In this document: positions 25,025 to 32,604 of the stretch, piece by piece
How the letters are laid out: the number at the start of each line of letters is the position of its first letter
Numbering within the stretch: the stretch's first letter is position 1
Source: JBOICV01 sp050740255
Lineage (GTDB): Bacteria > Pseudomonadota > Gammaproteobacteria > Nevskiales > JBOICV01
Direction of reading: 5' to 3'
NCBI GenBank assembly: GCA_050740255.1
Contig: JBOICV010000150.1
Coordinates: 27,563-91,562, forward strand
Length of the DNA: 64,000 bases
Notes under the pieces: model-generated
Databases searched by the model: none
What the model was told of the DNA's origin: nothing
Seen by the model: only the letters and a program-made list of their open reading frames with translations
Position numbers and translations under genes: made by a program

Positions 25025-26362
25025 ATGTCCTCCGCTGCCATGTCGGCACCGCCACCGAGCCCACCGGGCCATTGGCTATTCGGTCACCTGCTCTCCTTTC
25101 GCAAGGATGTGCTTGGCAATCTCGCGCGCTGGTCTACGCTCGGGCCGGTCGTGCAACTGCGCTTGCTGAACAAGCCCGCGTATCTGATCAATGAGCCGGC
25201 GCTGATTGAATATCCGCTGGTTTCGAATCACAGAAACTACATCAAGAACCAGTTTTTCTGGCGCCATGTGAAGCCACTGGTCGGCAACGGCCTGCTCACC
25301 TCCGAGGGCGATTTCTGGCGCCGTCAGCGGCGGCTCTCGGCGCCGGCCTTCCATGCGCCGCGCATCGCCGAGTATGGACAGGTGATGGTGGATTACACGC
25401 TGCGCGAAATGCAGCGCTGGCGCCCGGACGAAACACGCGACCTGCACCGCGACATGATGGCGCTGACTTCCAAGATCGTGGCCAAGACCTTATTCGACGA
25501 TGACCATGTGGAAGGCGATCTCGGCGAAGTCGGCGCGGCCATGGACACCATGGTCGAGGAGATTGCGCAGCGCCTGGTGCTGCCGTTCAAGCTGCCGGAC
25601 TGGCTGCCGATGCAGCGCCGTTATTTCGCTGCCATCGCGAGCCTGCACACCGTGGTGGAGCGCTTCATCGCCGATCATCGCGCGGCGCCGCAGCCGAAGA
25701 ACACCCTGCTCGGCATGCTGATGGCGGCGCGCGACGAAGACGGAGCCGCGATGTCGGATCGGCAGTTGCGCGATGAGTCCATCACGCTGTTCCTGGCCGG
25801 TCATGAGACCACCGCAATTACCCTGTCCTGGACGCTGTGGTTGCTGTCGCAACACCCCGAGGTCGAAGCGCAGCTTGCTGATGAACTGCGCAGCCTCCAC
25901 GGGCAGCCGCCGCAGGTCGGCGATCTGCCGCGGCTACGTTACACGGACTGGGTGGTGAAGGAATCCATGCGGCTTTACCCGCCCGCCTATCTGATCGGCC
26001 GCGAAGCGGTCAACGCGGATAGCATCGGCGGCCACGCCATTCCGGCAGGCGCCGTTATTTATCTGTCGGCCTGGGCCTTGCATCGCAATCCCTTGCATTT
26101 TCCCGAACCGCTGCGCTTTAGCCCTGAACGTTGGGGTAATGATCTCGAAAAACGCCTGCCGCGCTTCGCTTATATGCCCTTCGGCGGCGGACCGAGAACC
26201 TGCATCGGCGATCGCTTCGCGGTGATGGAAGCGGTTTTGATTCTGGCGGCGTTGATCCAGCGCTACCACTTCAGCTACGCTGCCGAAAAAGCGCCGACGC
26301 CTTACCCTTCAATCACCCTGCGCCCCATGCAGGGTGTGCCGATGACCCTTGCGTTGCGCTAG
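25025..26362 (+). CDS. Cytochrome P450
   Basis: 445 residues with all the core marks: AGHETTAITLSW (I-helix), KESMRLYPP (ExxR), the PERW motif and FGGGPRTCIG with heme-ligand Cys393. The HWLFGHLLSFRKD opening has no membrane anchor, so it is soluble and needs separate ferredoxin partners, none of which are nearby. The sequence is similar in style to CYP102/CYP4-like fatty acid or terpene hydroxylases. Flanked by dispersed repeats on both sides. Confidence 0.92.
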   Translation: MSSAAMSAPPPSPPGHWLFGHLLSFRKDVLGNLARWSTLGPVVQLRLLNKPAYLINEPALIEYPLVSNHRNYIKNQFFWRHVKPLVGNGLLTSEGDFWRRQRRLSAPAFHAPRIAEYGQVMVDYTLREMQRWRPDETRDLHRDMMALTSKIVAKTLFDDDHVEGDLGEVGAAMDTMVEEIAQRLVLPFKLPDWLPMQRRYFAAIASLHTVVERFIADHRAAPQPKNTLLGMLMAARDEDGAAMSDRQLRDESITLFLAGHETTAITLSWTLWLLSQHPEVEAQLADELRSLHGQPPQVGDLPRLRYTDWVVKESMRLYPPAYLIGREAVNADSIGGHAIPAGAVIYLSAWALHRNPLHFPEPLRFSPERWGNDLEKRLPRFAYMPFGGGPRTCIGDRFAVMEAVLILAALIQRYHFSYAAEKAPTPYPSITLRPMQGVPMTLALR

Positions 26363-26369
26363 TTTTCTG

Positions 26370-26416
26370 CCCGTTCGCCCTGAGGTATCGAAGCCTGTCC
26401 TGAGTTCGTCGAAGGA
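26370..26416. repeat. Dispersed repeat after the P450 gene
   Basis: CCGTTCGCCCTGAGGTATCGAAG fused to CCTGTCCTGAGTTCGTCGAAGG, joining the two repeat families seen at 24899 and 6547. It lies between convergent genes. Confidence 0.7.
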
Positions 26417-26423
26417 GGCGAGG

Positions 26424-27365
26424 CTACATCGGCACCAGATCGCCGGCGTAACCCGCGCAGATACCGCCTGCCCCCACATTGACCACGGCGGTGGCGCTCA
26501 TGATGGAAAGCATCAGCGTCAGCTCGCGTTCCTGACAGGCGCGCTCCAGTTCCGCGTAACCCGCCATATTGCGCACCTCGTCCAGATCGCCGCCATAGCT
26601 CACCACCACATATTTGGACAAAAGATTGGCGGTTTTCACCGACTTTGCGATATGCAAGAGCATCTTTTCCACCGCGCCGTCGTAACCGCGTACCTTGGCA
26701 ACAGGCTTGGTATCTTCCCTGTAAATGCCGAGTACCGGTTTGATGTCGAGCGCGGTGCCGATCAGATAAGTCGCCAGTCCAACGCTCTTCTCGCCGCGGC
26801 TTAGCGCACGGATGCGGATATAGGCCAGATCGGCGGGCACGAAATAGCCGACTACGTTGGGGATTAGCTGATCGAGGTTGGCGCGGATTTCGTTGGGCTG
26901 CAAACCCTCTTGCGCCATGCGTACCGTCTCGGCAGCGACCAGGCCGACGCCGCAGAACAAGGTCTTGGAGTCAATCACGCGCATGGAAAAAGGCCCGGTG
27001 ACGCCGGCGGCGCTGCGGGTCTTCCGATAGGTCGAAAGAATCGCAAAGGACGCCTTGGTCGCGTTCTCGTAGACGTGGCTGCGCTTGCTCCAGACCGTGA
27101 TGCAGAACACGAAGTCGTAGTCCAGCACCAGCCGCTCGAGAAAGACTTTTTGTATCGCATCCACCGAGAACGGCGAGGTCTCGGCGTCATGGCTCTTGTC
27201 GCCGATGTGGCTGGAAAAGAAAGCCAGCGTGGCGTCAGGATCACGCTCGTCCACCAGAGTGTCCTGGCCGATGCGGATGCTATTCGGGAAAATCTTGACG
27301 CCGTGTTCCTCCATAAATTCCGGAGGCAAATCGCAACTGGAATCCACCACCACGCCGATCCGCAT
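26424..27365 (-). CDS. DegV family fatty-acid-binding-like protein
   Basis: 313 residues. The start RIGVVVDSSCDLPPEFMEEHGVKIFPNSIRIG and the following LVDERD fit the DegV family, with SPFSVDAIQKVF and the VIDSKTLFCGVGLV region of the lipid-binding domain. DegV proteins bind fatty acids, and in Gram-positives FakB homologues feed fatty acid kinase. No FakA kinase is nearby. Divergent from sufT. Confidence 0.8.
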   Translation of the reverse strand: MRIGVVVDSSCDLPPEFMEEHGVKIFPNSIRIGQDTLVDERDPDATLAFFSSHIGDKSHDAETSPFSVDAIQKVFLERLVLDYDFVFCITVWSKRSHVYENATKASFAILSTYRKTRSAAGVTGPFSMRVIDSKTLFCGVGLVAAETVRMAQEGLQPNEIRANLDQLIPNVVGYFVPADLAYIRIRALSRGEKSVGLATYLIGTALDIKPVLGIYREDTKPVAKVRGYDGAVEKMLLHIAKSVKTANLLSKYVVVSYGGDLDEVRNMAGYAELERACQERELTLMLSIMSATAVVNVGAGGICAGYAGDLVPM

Positions 27366-27456
27366 AAGGCTCGCTCCTGCTCCAACCGCCCGGGATTATT
27401 GATTTATCAACAGCTTAAACATACCCCAGCGGCCGCCGGCATGCCAGCATGAGGTC

Positions 27457-27462
27457 TATAAT
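27457..27462 (+). promoter_or_regulatory. TATAAT -10 element just before sufT
   Basis: A perfect TATAAT ends 6 bases before the sufT ATG. If used, transcription would begin at or next to the start codon, giving a leaderless mRNA. No clear -35 box is at the right distance. Confidence 0.35.
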
Positions 27463-27468
27463 TACGGC

Positions 27469-28020
27469 ATGTTGATACCCAATAGCGAAGTCGTTACCAC
27501 GCAGCGGGATTTCGTCGGCGTACTGGTCCCGCAGGGCGACAAGGTGCATATCCCGGCCGGCTCCGAGGTCGCCATCACCCAGGCGCTCGGCGGCAGTTTT
27601 ACGCTATACATCCAGGGCCGCCTGTTCCGCGTGGACGGCAAGGATGCGGACGCGCTCGGCAAGGAAGTCGTCACCGGCCCGCAATTGCCACCCGATGCCA
27701 GCGATGCCGACGTGGAAAAACTCATCTGGGAGCAGATGCGCACCTGCTACGACCCTGAAATTCCGGTGGACATCGTCGAGCTGGGTCTGGTTTACGAGTG
27801 CAAGATCGAGAAGGCCGAGAATGACGCACGCAAGGTCAACATCAAGATGACGCTCACCGCGCCAGGCTGCGGCATGGGCGATATTCTGGTCAACGATGTA
27901 AAGTCCAAGGTGGAAAAAATTCCAACGGTGAAGGAGGCGGACGTGCAGCTCGTATTCGATCCGCCCTGGCAACAAAGCATGATGAGCGAGGCGGCGCGGT
28001 TGCAGCTTGGCATGATGTAA
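27469..28020 (+). CDS. sufT: Putative Fe-S cluster assembly protein SufT
   Basis: 183 residues. The N-terminal part (VPQGDKVHIPAGSEVAITQALGGSFTLYIQGRLFRVDGKDADALG) is the SufT-specific domain; the C-terminal half is the MIP18/DUF59 domain with CYDPEIPVDIVELGLVYECKI and TLTAPGCGMGDIL, whose Cys is the conserved one. SufT assists Fe-S protein maturation. It is isolated here from suf genes. The start lies 6 bases after a TATAAT. Confidence 0.9.
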   Translation: MLIPNSEVVTTQRDFVGVLVPQGDKVHIPAGSEVAITQALGGSFTLYIQGRLFRVDGKDADALGKEVVTGPQLPPDASDADVEKLIWEQMRTCYDPEIPVDIVELGLVYECKIEKAENDARKVNIKMTLTAPGCGMGDILVNDVKSKVEKIPTVKEADVQLVFDPPWQQSMMSEAARLQLGMM

Positions 28021-28040
28021 CTCGTCATGCCCGCGGGGTG

Positions 28041-28181
28041 GTGTCTCAGTTTGCCGTCACACCGGCGCAGGCCGGTGTCCATGGGCTTGGAAATACTGGA
28101 TTCCGGCCCCCGGCCTAAAACACGCCGGGGCAGGCCCCGCCGGAATGACGAACTCGGGAATTCAGCGGCAAACTGAGACAC
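28041..28181. repeat. MITE-like element with 16-bp perfect terminal inverted repeats
   Basis: Ends are GTGTCTCAGTTTGCCG (28041-28056) and CGGCAAACTGAGACAC (28166-28181), exact inverted copies. The 141-bp element holds an ACACCGGCGCAGGCCGGTGT hairpin and a GGATTCCGGC...GCCGGAATGAC module and has no open frame of note. One end recurs at 6638-6653 and 8579-8594. Confidence 0.8.
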
Positions 28182-28247
28182 AACCGTCCGCGGGAATTGC
28201 CTTTCAGTAGGGGTGCAACTGCTTAGCGTAAGAGGACTCTAAAAACC

Positions 28248-28628
28248 ATGAACATCCGCGTCATCCATAGCTTGATCCTGCTGTTCGGCCTGAGTCTTTG
28301 TGGCGTGGCGCTGTCAGCCACAGAACCCGACAAGGAAAAAGGCTCCGGCCGCAAAGTGGACGAGCCTTTGCCGGAAACTTACGAGCCGCTGATGGGTTCG
28401 CCGCGCAACGACGAGGATTTTTCACGTGAACTGAAAGAACTCCGCCAGCTCAAGGAAGAACAGCAGAAAGAGAAGAATCTGAAAGAAGAAATCCCCGTCG
28501 CCAGTCCCAAACCGCCGGCGAAGAATTACCCTATCCAGGAACCCAAACCCGATGCGCCGCCCGCTGCTCCGACCGGCACGCCGCCGGTCGAAGAGCAGGG
28601 CGACCAGCTACGCATTCGCGATCGCTGA
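28248..28628 (+). CDS. Small secreted charged protein, hypothetical
   Basis: 126 residues. A signal peptide (MNIRVIHSLILLFGLSLCGVALSA) is followed by a low-complexity body rich in Glu, Lys and Pro; residues 60-82 (ELKELRQLKEEQQKEKNLKEE) look like a short coiled coil, and the tail is Pro-rich. An AAGAGGAC ribosome site precedes the ATG. It overlaps the convergent DUF2834 gene by 21 bases. Probably periplasmic; I do not recognise the family. Confidence 0.55.
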   Translation: MNIRVIHSLILLFGLSLCGVALSATEPDKEKGSGRKVDEPLPETYEPLMGSPRNDEDFSRELKELRQLKEEQQKEKNLKEEIPVASPKPPAKNYPIQEPKPDAPPAAPTGTPPVEEQGDQLRIRDR

Positions 28629-28931
28629 TGCGGGCTGATTAATGACGGCGTATTCGCGCCGGATCAGATAAACCAGCGGCGCCAGGGTTCCCGCAACGAG
28701 CGTCGCAATCACCCAGGGCCAGGCATTCACACCGCGGCGTTTCGCGTCCGCCAGCATCCAGCCGCTGATCAGCAGGCAGCCGATGACCAGGTCAAACAAC
28801 ACCTGCATTGACGCCGGATTGGCGAAGCCCGCCTTCCAGATACCGAAGTAGCCGTACTCCAGCATTACCCAGCCGCTATAGACGGCGAAATCAATCAGCA
28901 GGAAGTACAGCAGAAATAATTTGAGTTTCAT
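28608..28931 (-). CDS. DUF2834-like small membrane protein
   Basis: From ATG 28931 (ATGGAGGGCAAT upstream gives GGAGGG as ribosome site). Three hydrophobic segments; the GYFGIWKAGFANPASMQVLFDLVIGCLLISGWMLADAKRRG stretch fits the DUF2834 family. Divergent from the XRE regulator gene with a palindrome between them, so it is a likely target of that regulator. Role unknown. Confidence 0.65.
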   Translation of the reverse strand: MKLKLFLLYFLLIDFAVYSGWVMLEYGYFGIWKAGFANPASMQVLFDLVIGCLLISGWMLADAKRRGVNAWPWVIATLVAGTLAPLVYLIRREYAVINQPASAIANA

Positions 28932-28988
28932 ATTGCCCTCCATTGGTCAGCGACGGGCTTACAATCCCCCCAACAGGTCAAGCTGGCA

Positions 28989-29005
28989 ATTACCCGTCAG
29001 GTAAT
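28989..29005. promoter_or_regulatory. Palindromic operator candidate between DUF2834 and XRE regulator genes
   Basis: ATTACC-CGTCA-GGTAAT, a perfect 6-bp inverted repeat with a 5-bp spacer, in the 126-bp divergent intergenic region. Plausible binding site of the adjacent XRE regulator. Confidence 0.5.
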
Positions 29006-29057
29006 CGCAACCGACTCTACGCGGCGCGAGGATGACCGCGTTAATCAGGAGACGACC

Positions 29058-29903
29058 ATGTCCGCAGTCATGCCTTTTGAAGCCCTCACCGCCGCCAGCG
29101 GTGGATTCTCGTCGCTGCTGAAAGCCTGGCGTGGCGCGCGCAAATTGAGTCAGCTCGATCTGGCGCTGGAAGCCGGCGTGTCGCAGCGGCACTTAAGTTT
29201 TCTGGAATCCGGCCGGGCGCAGCCGAGCCGCGAGATGGTGCTGCAGCTTTGCGACGCGCTGGATGTGCCGCTGCGCGAGCGCAACACCCTGCTGGAAGGC
29301 GCCGGCTTCGCCGCGCTTTACCGCGAACGCGGACTCGATAGCGCCGAGATGAACGTCGTGCGCCAGGCGCTGGAAATATCGCTCAAGCACCACGAGCCAT
29401 TTCCGGCGATCGTGGTGAATCTCGACTGGAACATCGTGCTGCGCAACCAGCCGGCGGAGAAATTTCTGGGCTTGCTCGGTCCGCCGGAAAAAGTCTGGGC
29501 GCGGGTTGATCCCAGCGGTGAATTCAATGCCATGCGCATGACCTTGCATCCGCAAGGTATGCAGCCGCTCCTGAAAAACTGGGAGCAGGTGGTAACTCTG
29601 ATTTTGAGCCGCTTGCAGCGCGAAGTTGCGGCTGCTCCCGCCAGCCATAAATTGCGCGCCTTGTATCAGGAAGTCAGCGCTTATCCCGGCATGCCCGCAC
29701 GCATGCTGACCAACTGGCAGGCACCGCCGCCGCCGATTCTGCCGCTCGAGCTGGGCGTCGGCGATGTTTCACTGAAGGTGTTCACCATGATCTCGACTTT
29801 CGGCACCGCCCAGGACATCACCGCCGACGAGCTGCGGCTCGAATACTTTTATCCGGGCGACGATTTCACCGCGGATTTCTTCCGGCGGCTGGCGGACAGC
29901 TAA
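29058..29903 (+). CDS. XRE family transcriptional regulator with MmyB-like C-terminal domain
   Basis: 281 residues. Helix-turn-helix of the Cro/C1 type at about residues 18-72 (LLKAWRGARKLSQLDLALEAGVSQRHLSFLESGRAQPSREMVLQLCDALDVPLRERNTLLEGAGF), then a MmyB-like ligand-binding domain (HHEPFPAIVVNLDWNIVLRNQPAEKFLGL). That domain is thought to bind fatty acid-like ligands. Divergent from a DUF2834 gene, typical of this regulator class next to a small membrane protein or dehydrogenase gene. A likely operator lies at 28989-29005. Confidence 0.85.
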   Translation: MSAVMPFEALTAASGGFSSLLKAWRGARKLSQLDLALEAGVSQRHLSFLESGRAQPSREMVLQLCDALDVPLRERNTLLEGAGFAALYRERGLDSAEMNVVRQALEISLKHHEPFPAIVVNLDWNIVLRNQPAEKFLGLLGPPEKVWARVDPSGEFNAMRMTLHPQGMQPLLKNWEQVVTLILSRLQREVAAAPASHKLRALYQEVSAYPGMPARMLTNWQAPPPPILPLELGVGDVSLKVFTMISTFGTAQDITADELRLEYFYPGDDFTADFFRRLADS

Positions 29904-30054
29904 CCCGTCTTTTTTTGCTTAGATGTTGACTGCGCTCCCCTGCAACTGGACCCCCAACGGGGTAATTCTTGGACGCGGCGCGACACAGTTCTACGCGGAA
30001 TTACTCAAACGGACCTATTTATGATCCGTACCGTGTTGTTCTCCTGTTCGATGC
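29904..30054. other. Intergenic stretch between convergent genes
   Basis: 151 bases between the XRE regulator and the CoA ligase. A T-run follows the regulator stop (GTCTTTTTTTGC), and GTAATTC ... GAATTAC arms about 32 bases apart could pair. I see no coding frame and no strong terminator. Confidence 0.4.
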
Positions 30055-31425
30055 TCACGTCATTGGCGCTACGACCGGCCGATACTTGGGTCTCCGATCG
30101 TCCACCCGCTTTGCCTTTGATACGGCGCGCGGCAGCGTGTTGGGCCGGAGTACTTCAATCGTGAAGTTGATGTTGGTGTCGTTCTTGAGTTTGCGTTGTA
30201 CGCGCTCACCAAGATCGGCTGCGAGCGCGTCGAAGTCTTCCGCCTTCAGCGATGGATCAATTTCCACTTGAACCGTCGCCTGATCCAGGGCGCCTTTGGA
30301 TTCCATGACGATCAGGAATTCAACGCCGGTTCCCGCGACCTCCAGCAATGATCGCTGAACCTGGCTCGGATACACGTTGACGCCACGGATGATCAGCATA
30401 TCGTCAATACGGCCGTATACGCCGAATGGCAGGCGCGGGTAGGTCCGGCCGCAGGCACAGGGCTTGTACGTCATCAGCGATTCGTCGCCGGAATGGAACC
30501 GGATCATCGGTTGTGAATCGCGGCGCAGGTGCGTGTAGATGATGACGCCTTCACCCTCCTCCGGAACCGGCAGGTTCGGATCGGACTTGTCGACAATCTC
30601 GGTCCAGACCTGATCCTGAATGACGTGCATGCCACTACCCGCTTCGCATTCGACATTCGTCGCCCATGGCGTCATTTCGGACGTCGTACCCATGTCTCTC
30701 ACGGATATCCCCCAGCCCTTTTCCAGCGTGCGCCGCGTGGCCGGAACGCCCGCTCCCGGTTCTCCGACGAAGATGCCCAGGCGTAGCGGTGATTGCGCGG
30801 TGTCGTAACCGAGCGTTCTTGCGGTTTCGAGCATGTGTAAGGCATAGGTGGGCGTAGTCACCAGTACGGTGGAGCCCACCCGCCACATGAGCTGCAATTG
30901 CCGTTCGGTCTCGCCGGCGCCCAGCGGGAAAGCGGTCGCGCCGATGCGTTCTGTGGCGAGCAGGGCGCCCCAACCGCCCATGAACAGACTGAACAGGGTC
31001 GCCAGTTGGACTTTGTCATCCGGTCGGACGCCGGCCGTATAGAACGCCTGCGCCATGACCTCGGCGATATAGCTCCAGTCGTTCTTCGATATCGCATACA
31101 GCGTTGGGGTACCGGTGGTCCCGGATGAGCCGTGGATTCGCGCAATCGTCCCATTTTCCGCGCCCAGGTACGAGCCAAACGGCGGGTGTTTAGCCTGGTC
31201 TTCGCGCAGCATCTGTTTGGTGATGATGGGCACCTTTCGCGTGAAGTCCTCCAGCGACTTGACCTGGGACGGGTGGAACCCGGCTCGCTGGTAGTGTTCC
31301 CGGTAAAATGCTACCCGCTCGTACACGCGATGTAGCTGATGTTGGATCAGTGTGAGGACTTCCGCTTCGCGTTCCTGGCGCGACAGCGTCTCTTTGGACT
31401 TCGCCCAAAACACACTCTCGCTCAT
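30055..31425 (-). CDS. PaaK-type acyl/aryl-CoA ligase
   Basis: From ATG 31425 with a GGAGGAAA ribosome site, 456 residues. Phenylacetate-CoA ligase family (ANL superfamily): ATP-binding HGSSGTTGTPT, DMGTTSEMTPW, RFHSGDE, YGRIDDMLIIRGVNVYPSQVQ, and the CACGRTYPR Cys-x-Cys of the PaaK zinc-like site. It activates a carboxylic acid to its CoA thioester. It faces a tetR-mutase-meaB operon across a shared operator, so the acid it activates is probably the substrate of that mutase. Confidence 0.85.
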   Translation of the reverse strand: MSESVFWAKSKETLSRQEREAEVLTLIQHQLHRVYERVAFYREHYQRAGFHPSQVKSLEDFTRKVPIITKQMLREDQAKHPPFGSYLGAENGTIARIHGSSGTTGTPTLYAISKNDWSYIAEVMAQAFYTAGVRPDDKVQLATLFSLFMGGWGALLATERIGATAFPLGAGETERQLQLMWRVGSTVLVTTPTYALHMLETARTLGYDTAQSPLRLGIFVGEPGAGVPATRRTLEKGWGISVRDMGTTSEMTPWATNVECEAGSGMHVIQDQVWTEIVDKSDPNLPVPEEGEGVIIYTHLRRDSQPMIRFHSGDESLMTYKPCACGRTYPRLPFGVYGRIDDMLIIRGVNVYPSQVQRSLLEVAGTGVEFLIVMESKGALDQATVQVEIDPSLKAEDFDALAADLGERVQRKLKNDTNINFTIEVLRPNTLPRAVSKAKRVDDRRPKYRPVVAPMT

Positions 31426-31529
31426 TGCTTTTCCTCCATTCCTGCATGCGGCGGCGATGGGATTCGCCAGTGGCCCAGCCATCGCGCCCGACGCTTGTGA
31501 CGTCTTGAACAATCAAGCGCGTTCGAGTA

Positions 31530-31551
31530 TAACAAAACAAATGTTTACTTA
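31530..31551. promoter_or_regulatory. TetR-type operator between CoA ligase and tetR genes
   Basis: Imperfect 22-bp palindrome TAA-N2-AAACA-N2-TGTTT-N2-TTA, centred between the divergent starts at 31425 and 31565, with TATAAC at its left edge that could be a -10. It is well placed for the adjacent TetR to control both units. Confidence 0.6.
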
Positions 31552-31564
31552 GCTATGGGGTCAT

Positions 31565-32158
31565 ATGAGGCCTGCGATCAGTCCTGTCAGACGGCAGAAC
31601 AACCGGATTCAGCCCTTGCTGGACGCGGCGGCGGCGCAGTTTGCGCACCACGGCTACCACGGAACCACGATTCGTGACATCGCAGTGGGCGCCGGCATGA
31701 CGCCGGGCGCCGTCTACTTCCACTTCGCATCGAAACACGCGCTGTTGCTCGAAGTGTACGAAGAAGGTGTGCGCAGGGTGTTGAGCCGACTGGATCAAAT
31801 TGCCGCGCCGGAAGCCGCTGCCTGGCAGCAACTGGAGAAAATGGCCATCGCGCATTTACAGGCGATTCTTGACCAAAGTGACTATGCGCGCGTCGTGATC
31901 CGCGTCTTTCCCGATGACGTCAAAGAAGTGTCGGATGAATTGAAGTCTCAGCGAAATCTGTACGAGAAGCGGTTTCGCGCCGTCATAGACGAGATCCCCA
32001 GACTGAGTCCCCGCGAGCGGAAGTTCGCTCGGCTCTTGTTGCTGGGCGGCCTGAACTGGACGCCCTCCTGGTACCGGCCGGACCAGGACGGTGTCGATGC
32101 AATTGCCAGGGTATTCACCCGCCTGCTGCGGCGGGATAACGATCAGAGGGAGACATAG
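31565..32158 (+). CDS. TetR family regulator
   Basis: 197 residues. The N-terminal helix-turn-helix RDIAVGAGMTPGAVYFHFASKHALLLEVYEEG and the preceding AAAAQFAHHGYHGTTIRDIA are typical of the family. The C-terminal half (YARVVIRVFPDDVKEVSDELKSQRNLYEKRFRAVI) is the ligand domain. First gene of a four-gene operon with mutase subunits and MeaB (2-base gap, then 4-base overlaps). It probably represses this operon and the divergent ligase until the CoA ester or acid appears. Confidence 0.85.
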   Translation: MRPAISPVRRQNNRIQPLLDAAAAQFAHHGYHGTTIRDIAVGAGMTPGAVYFHFASKHALLLEVYEEGVRRVLSRLDQIAAPEAAAWQQLEKMAIAHLQAILDQSDYARVVIRVFPDDVKEVSDELKSQRNLYEKRFRAVIDEIPRLSPRERKFARLLLLGGLNWTPSWYRPDQDGVDAIARVFTRLLRRDNDQRET

Positions 32159-32160
32159 CC

Positions 32161-32604
32161 ATGACGATACGCGCTGCGCCACCACGAGTCGTGGTCACGA
32201 AAATCGGTCTCGATGGTCACGACCGTGGCAGCCGGATTATCGCCGCCTTTCTGCGCGACGCCGGGATGGAAGTGATCTATACGCCACCCTGGCAGACGAT
32301 TGATGCCGTGGTAAGAATTGCGAGCGACGAAGACGTTGACGTCATCGGCATCAGTTCCCTGGCGACCGATCATCGTATCGTGCCGCAGCTCATGGATGCG
32401 CTGCGGCAGCGCGGGCTGACGCACATCGGCGTCGTGGTCGGCGGAATCGTGCCGGCCGATGAGAAACCCGCGCTGCTGGAAAGCGGCGTCAGCCGCATCT
32501 TTGATCCCGGTTCCTCACGCGACGATATTGTTGCCTGCGTCGGCAAGCTCGCTGCTCAAGCGCAACTGGCGCGCGCTCAGAACATCGGCGGAGAGTCGCC
32601 TTGA
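32161..32604 (+). CDS. Cobalamin-binding small subunit of acyl-CoA mutase
   Basis: 147 residues. B12-binding domain: D-x-H-x-x-G motif DGHDRG at residues 18-23 (His20 as lower axial ligand), GMEVIYTPPWQTIDAVV, DVDVIGISSLATDH and the VVVGGIVPADEKPALLESGVSRIFDPGSS region for the dimethylbenzimidazole tail. It equals the HcmB/IcmB-type subunit. The usual GLxQTPE segment is here PPWQTID and the following SGAH is ATDH. It overlaps the large subunit by 4 bases. Confidence 0.88.
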   Translation: MTIRAAPPRVVVTKIGLDGHDRGSRIIAAFLRDAGMEVIYTPPWQTIDAVVRIASDEDVDVIGISSLATDHRIVPQLMDALRQRGLTHIGVVVGGIVPADEKPALLESGVSRIFDPGSSRDDIVACVGKLAAQAQLARAQNIGGESP

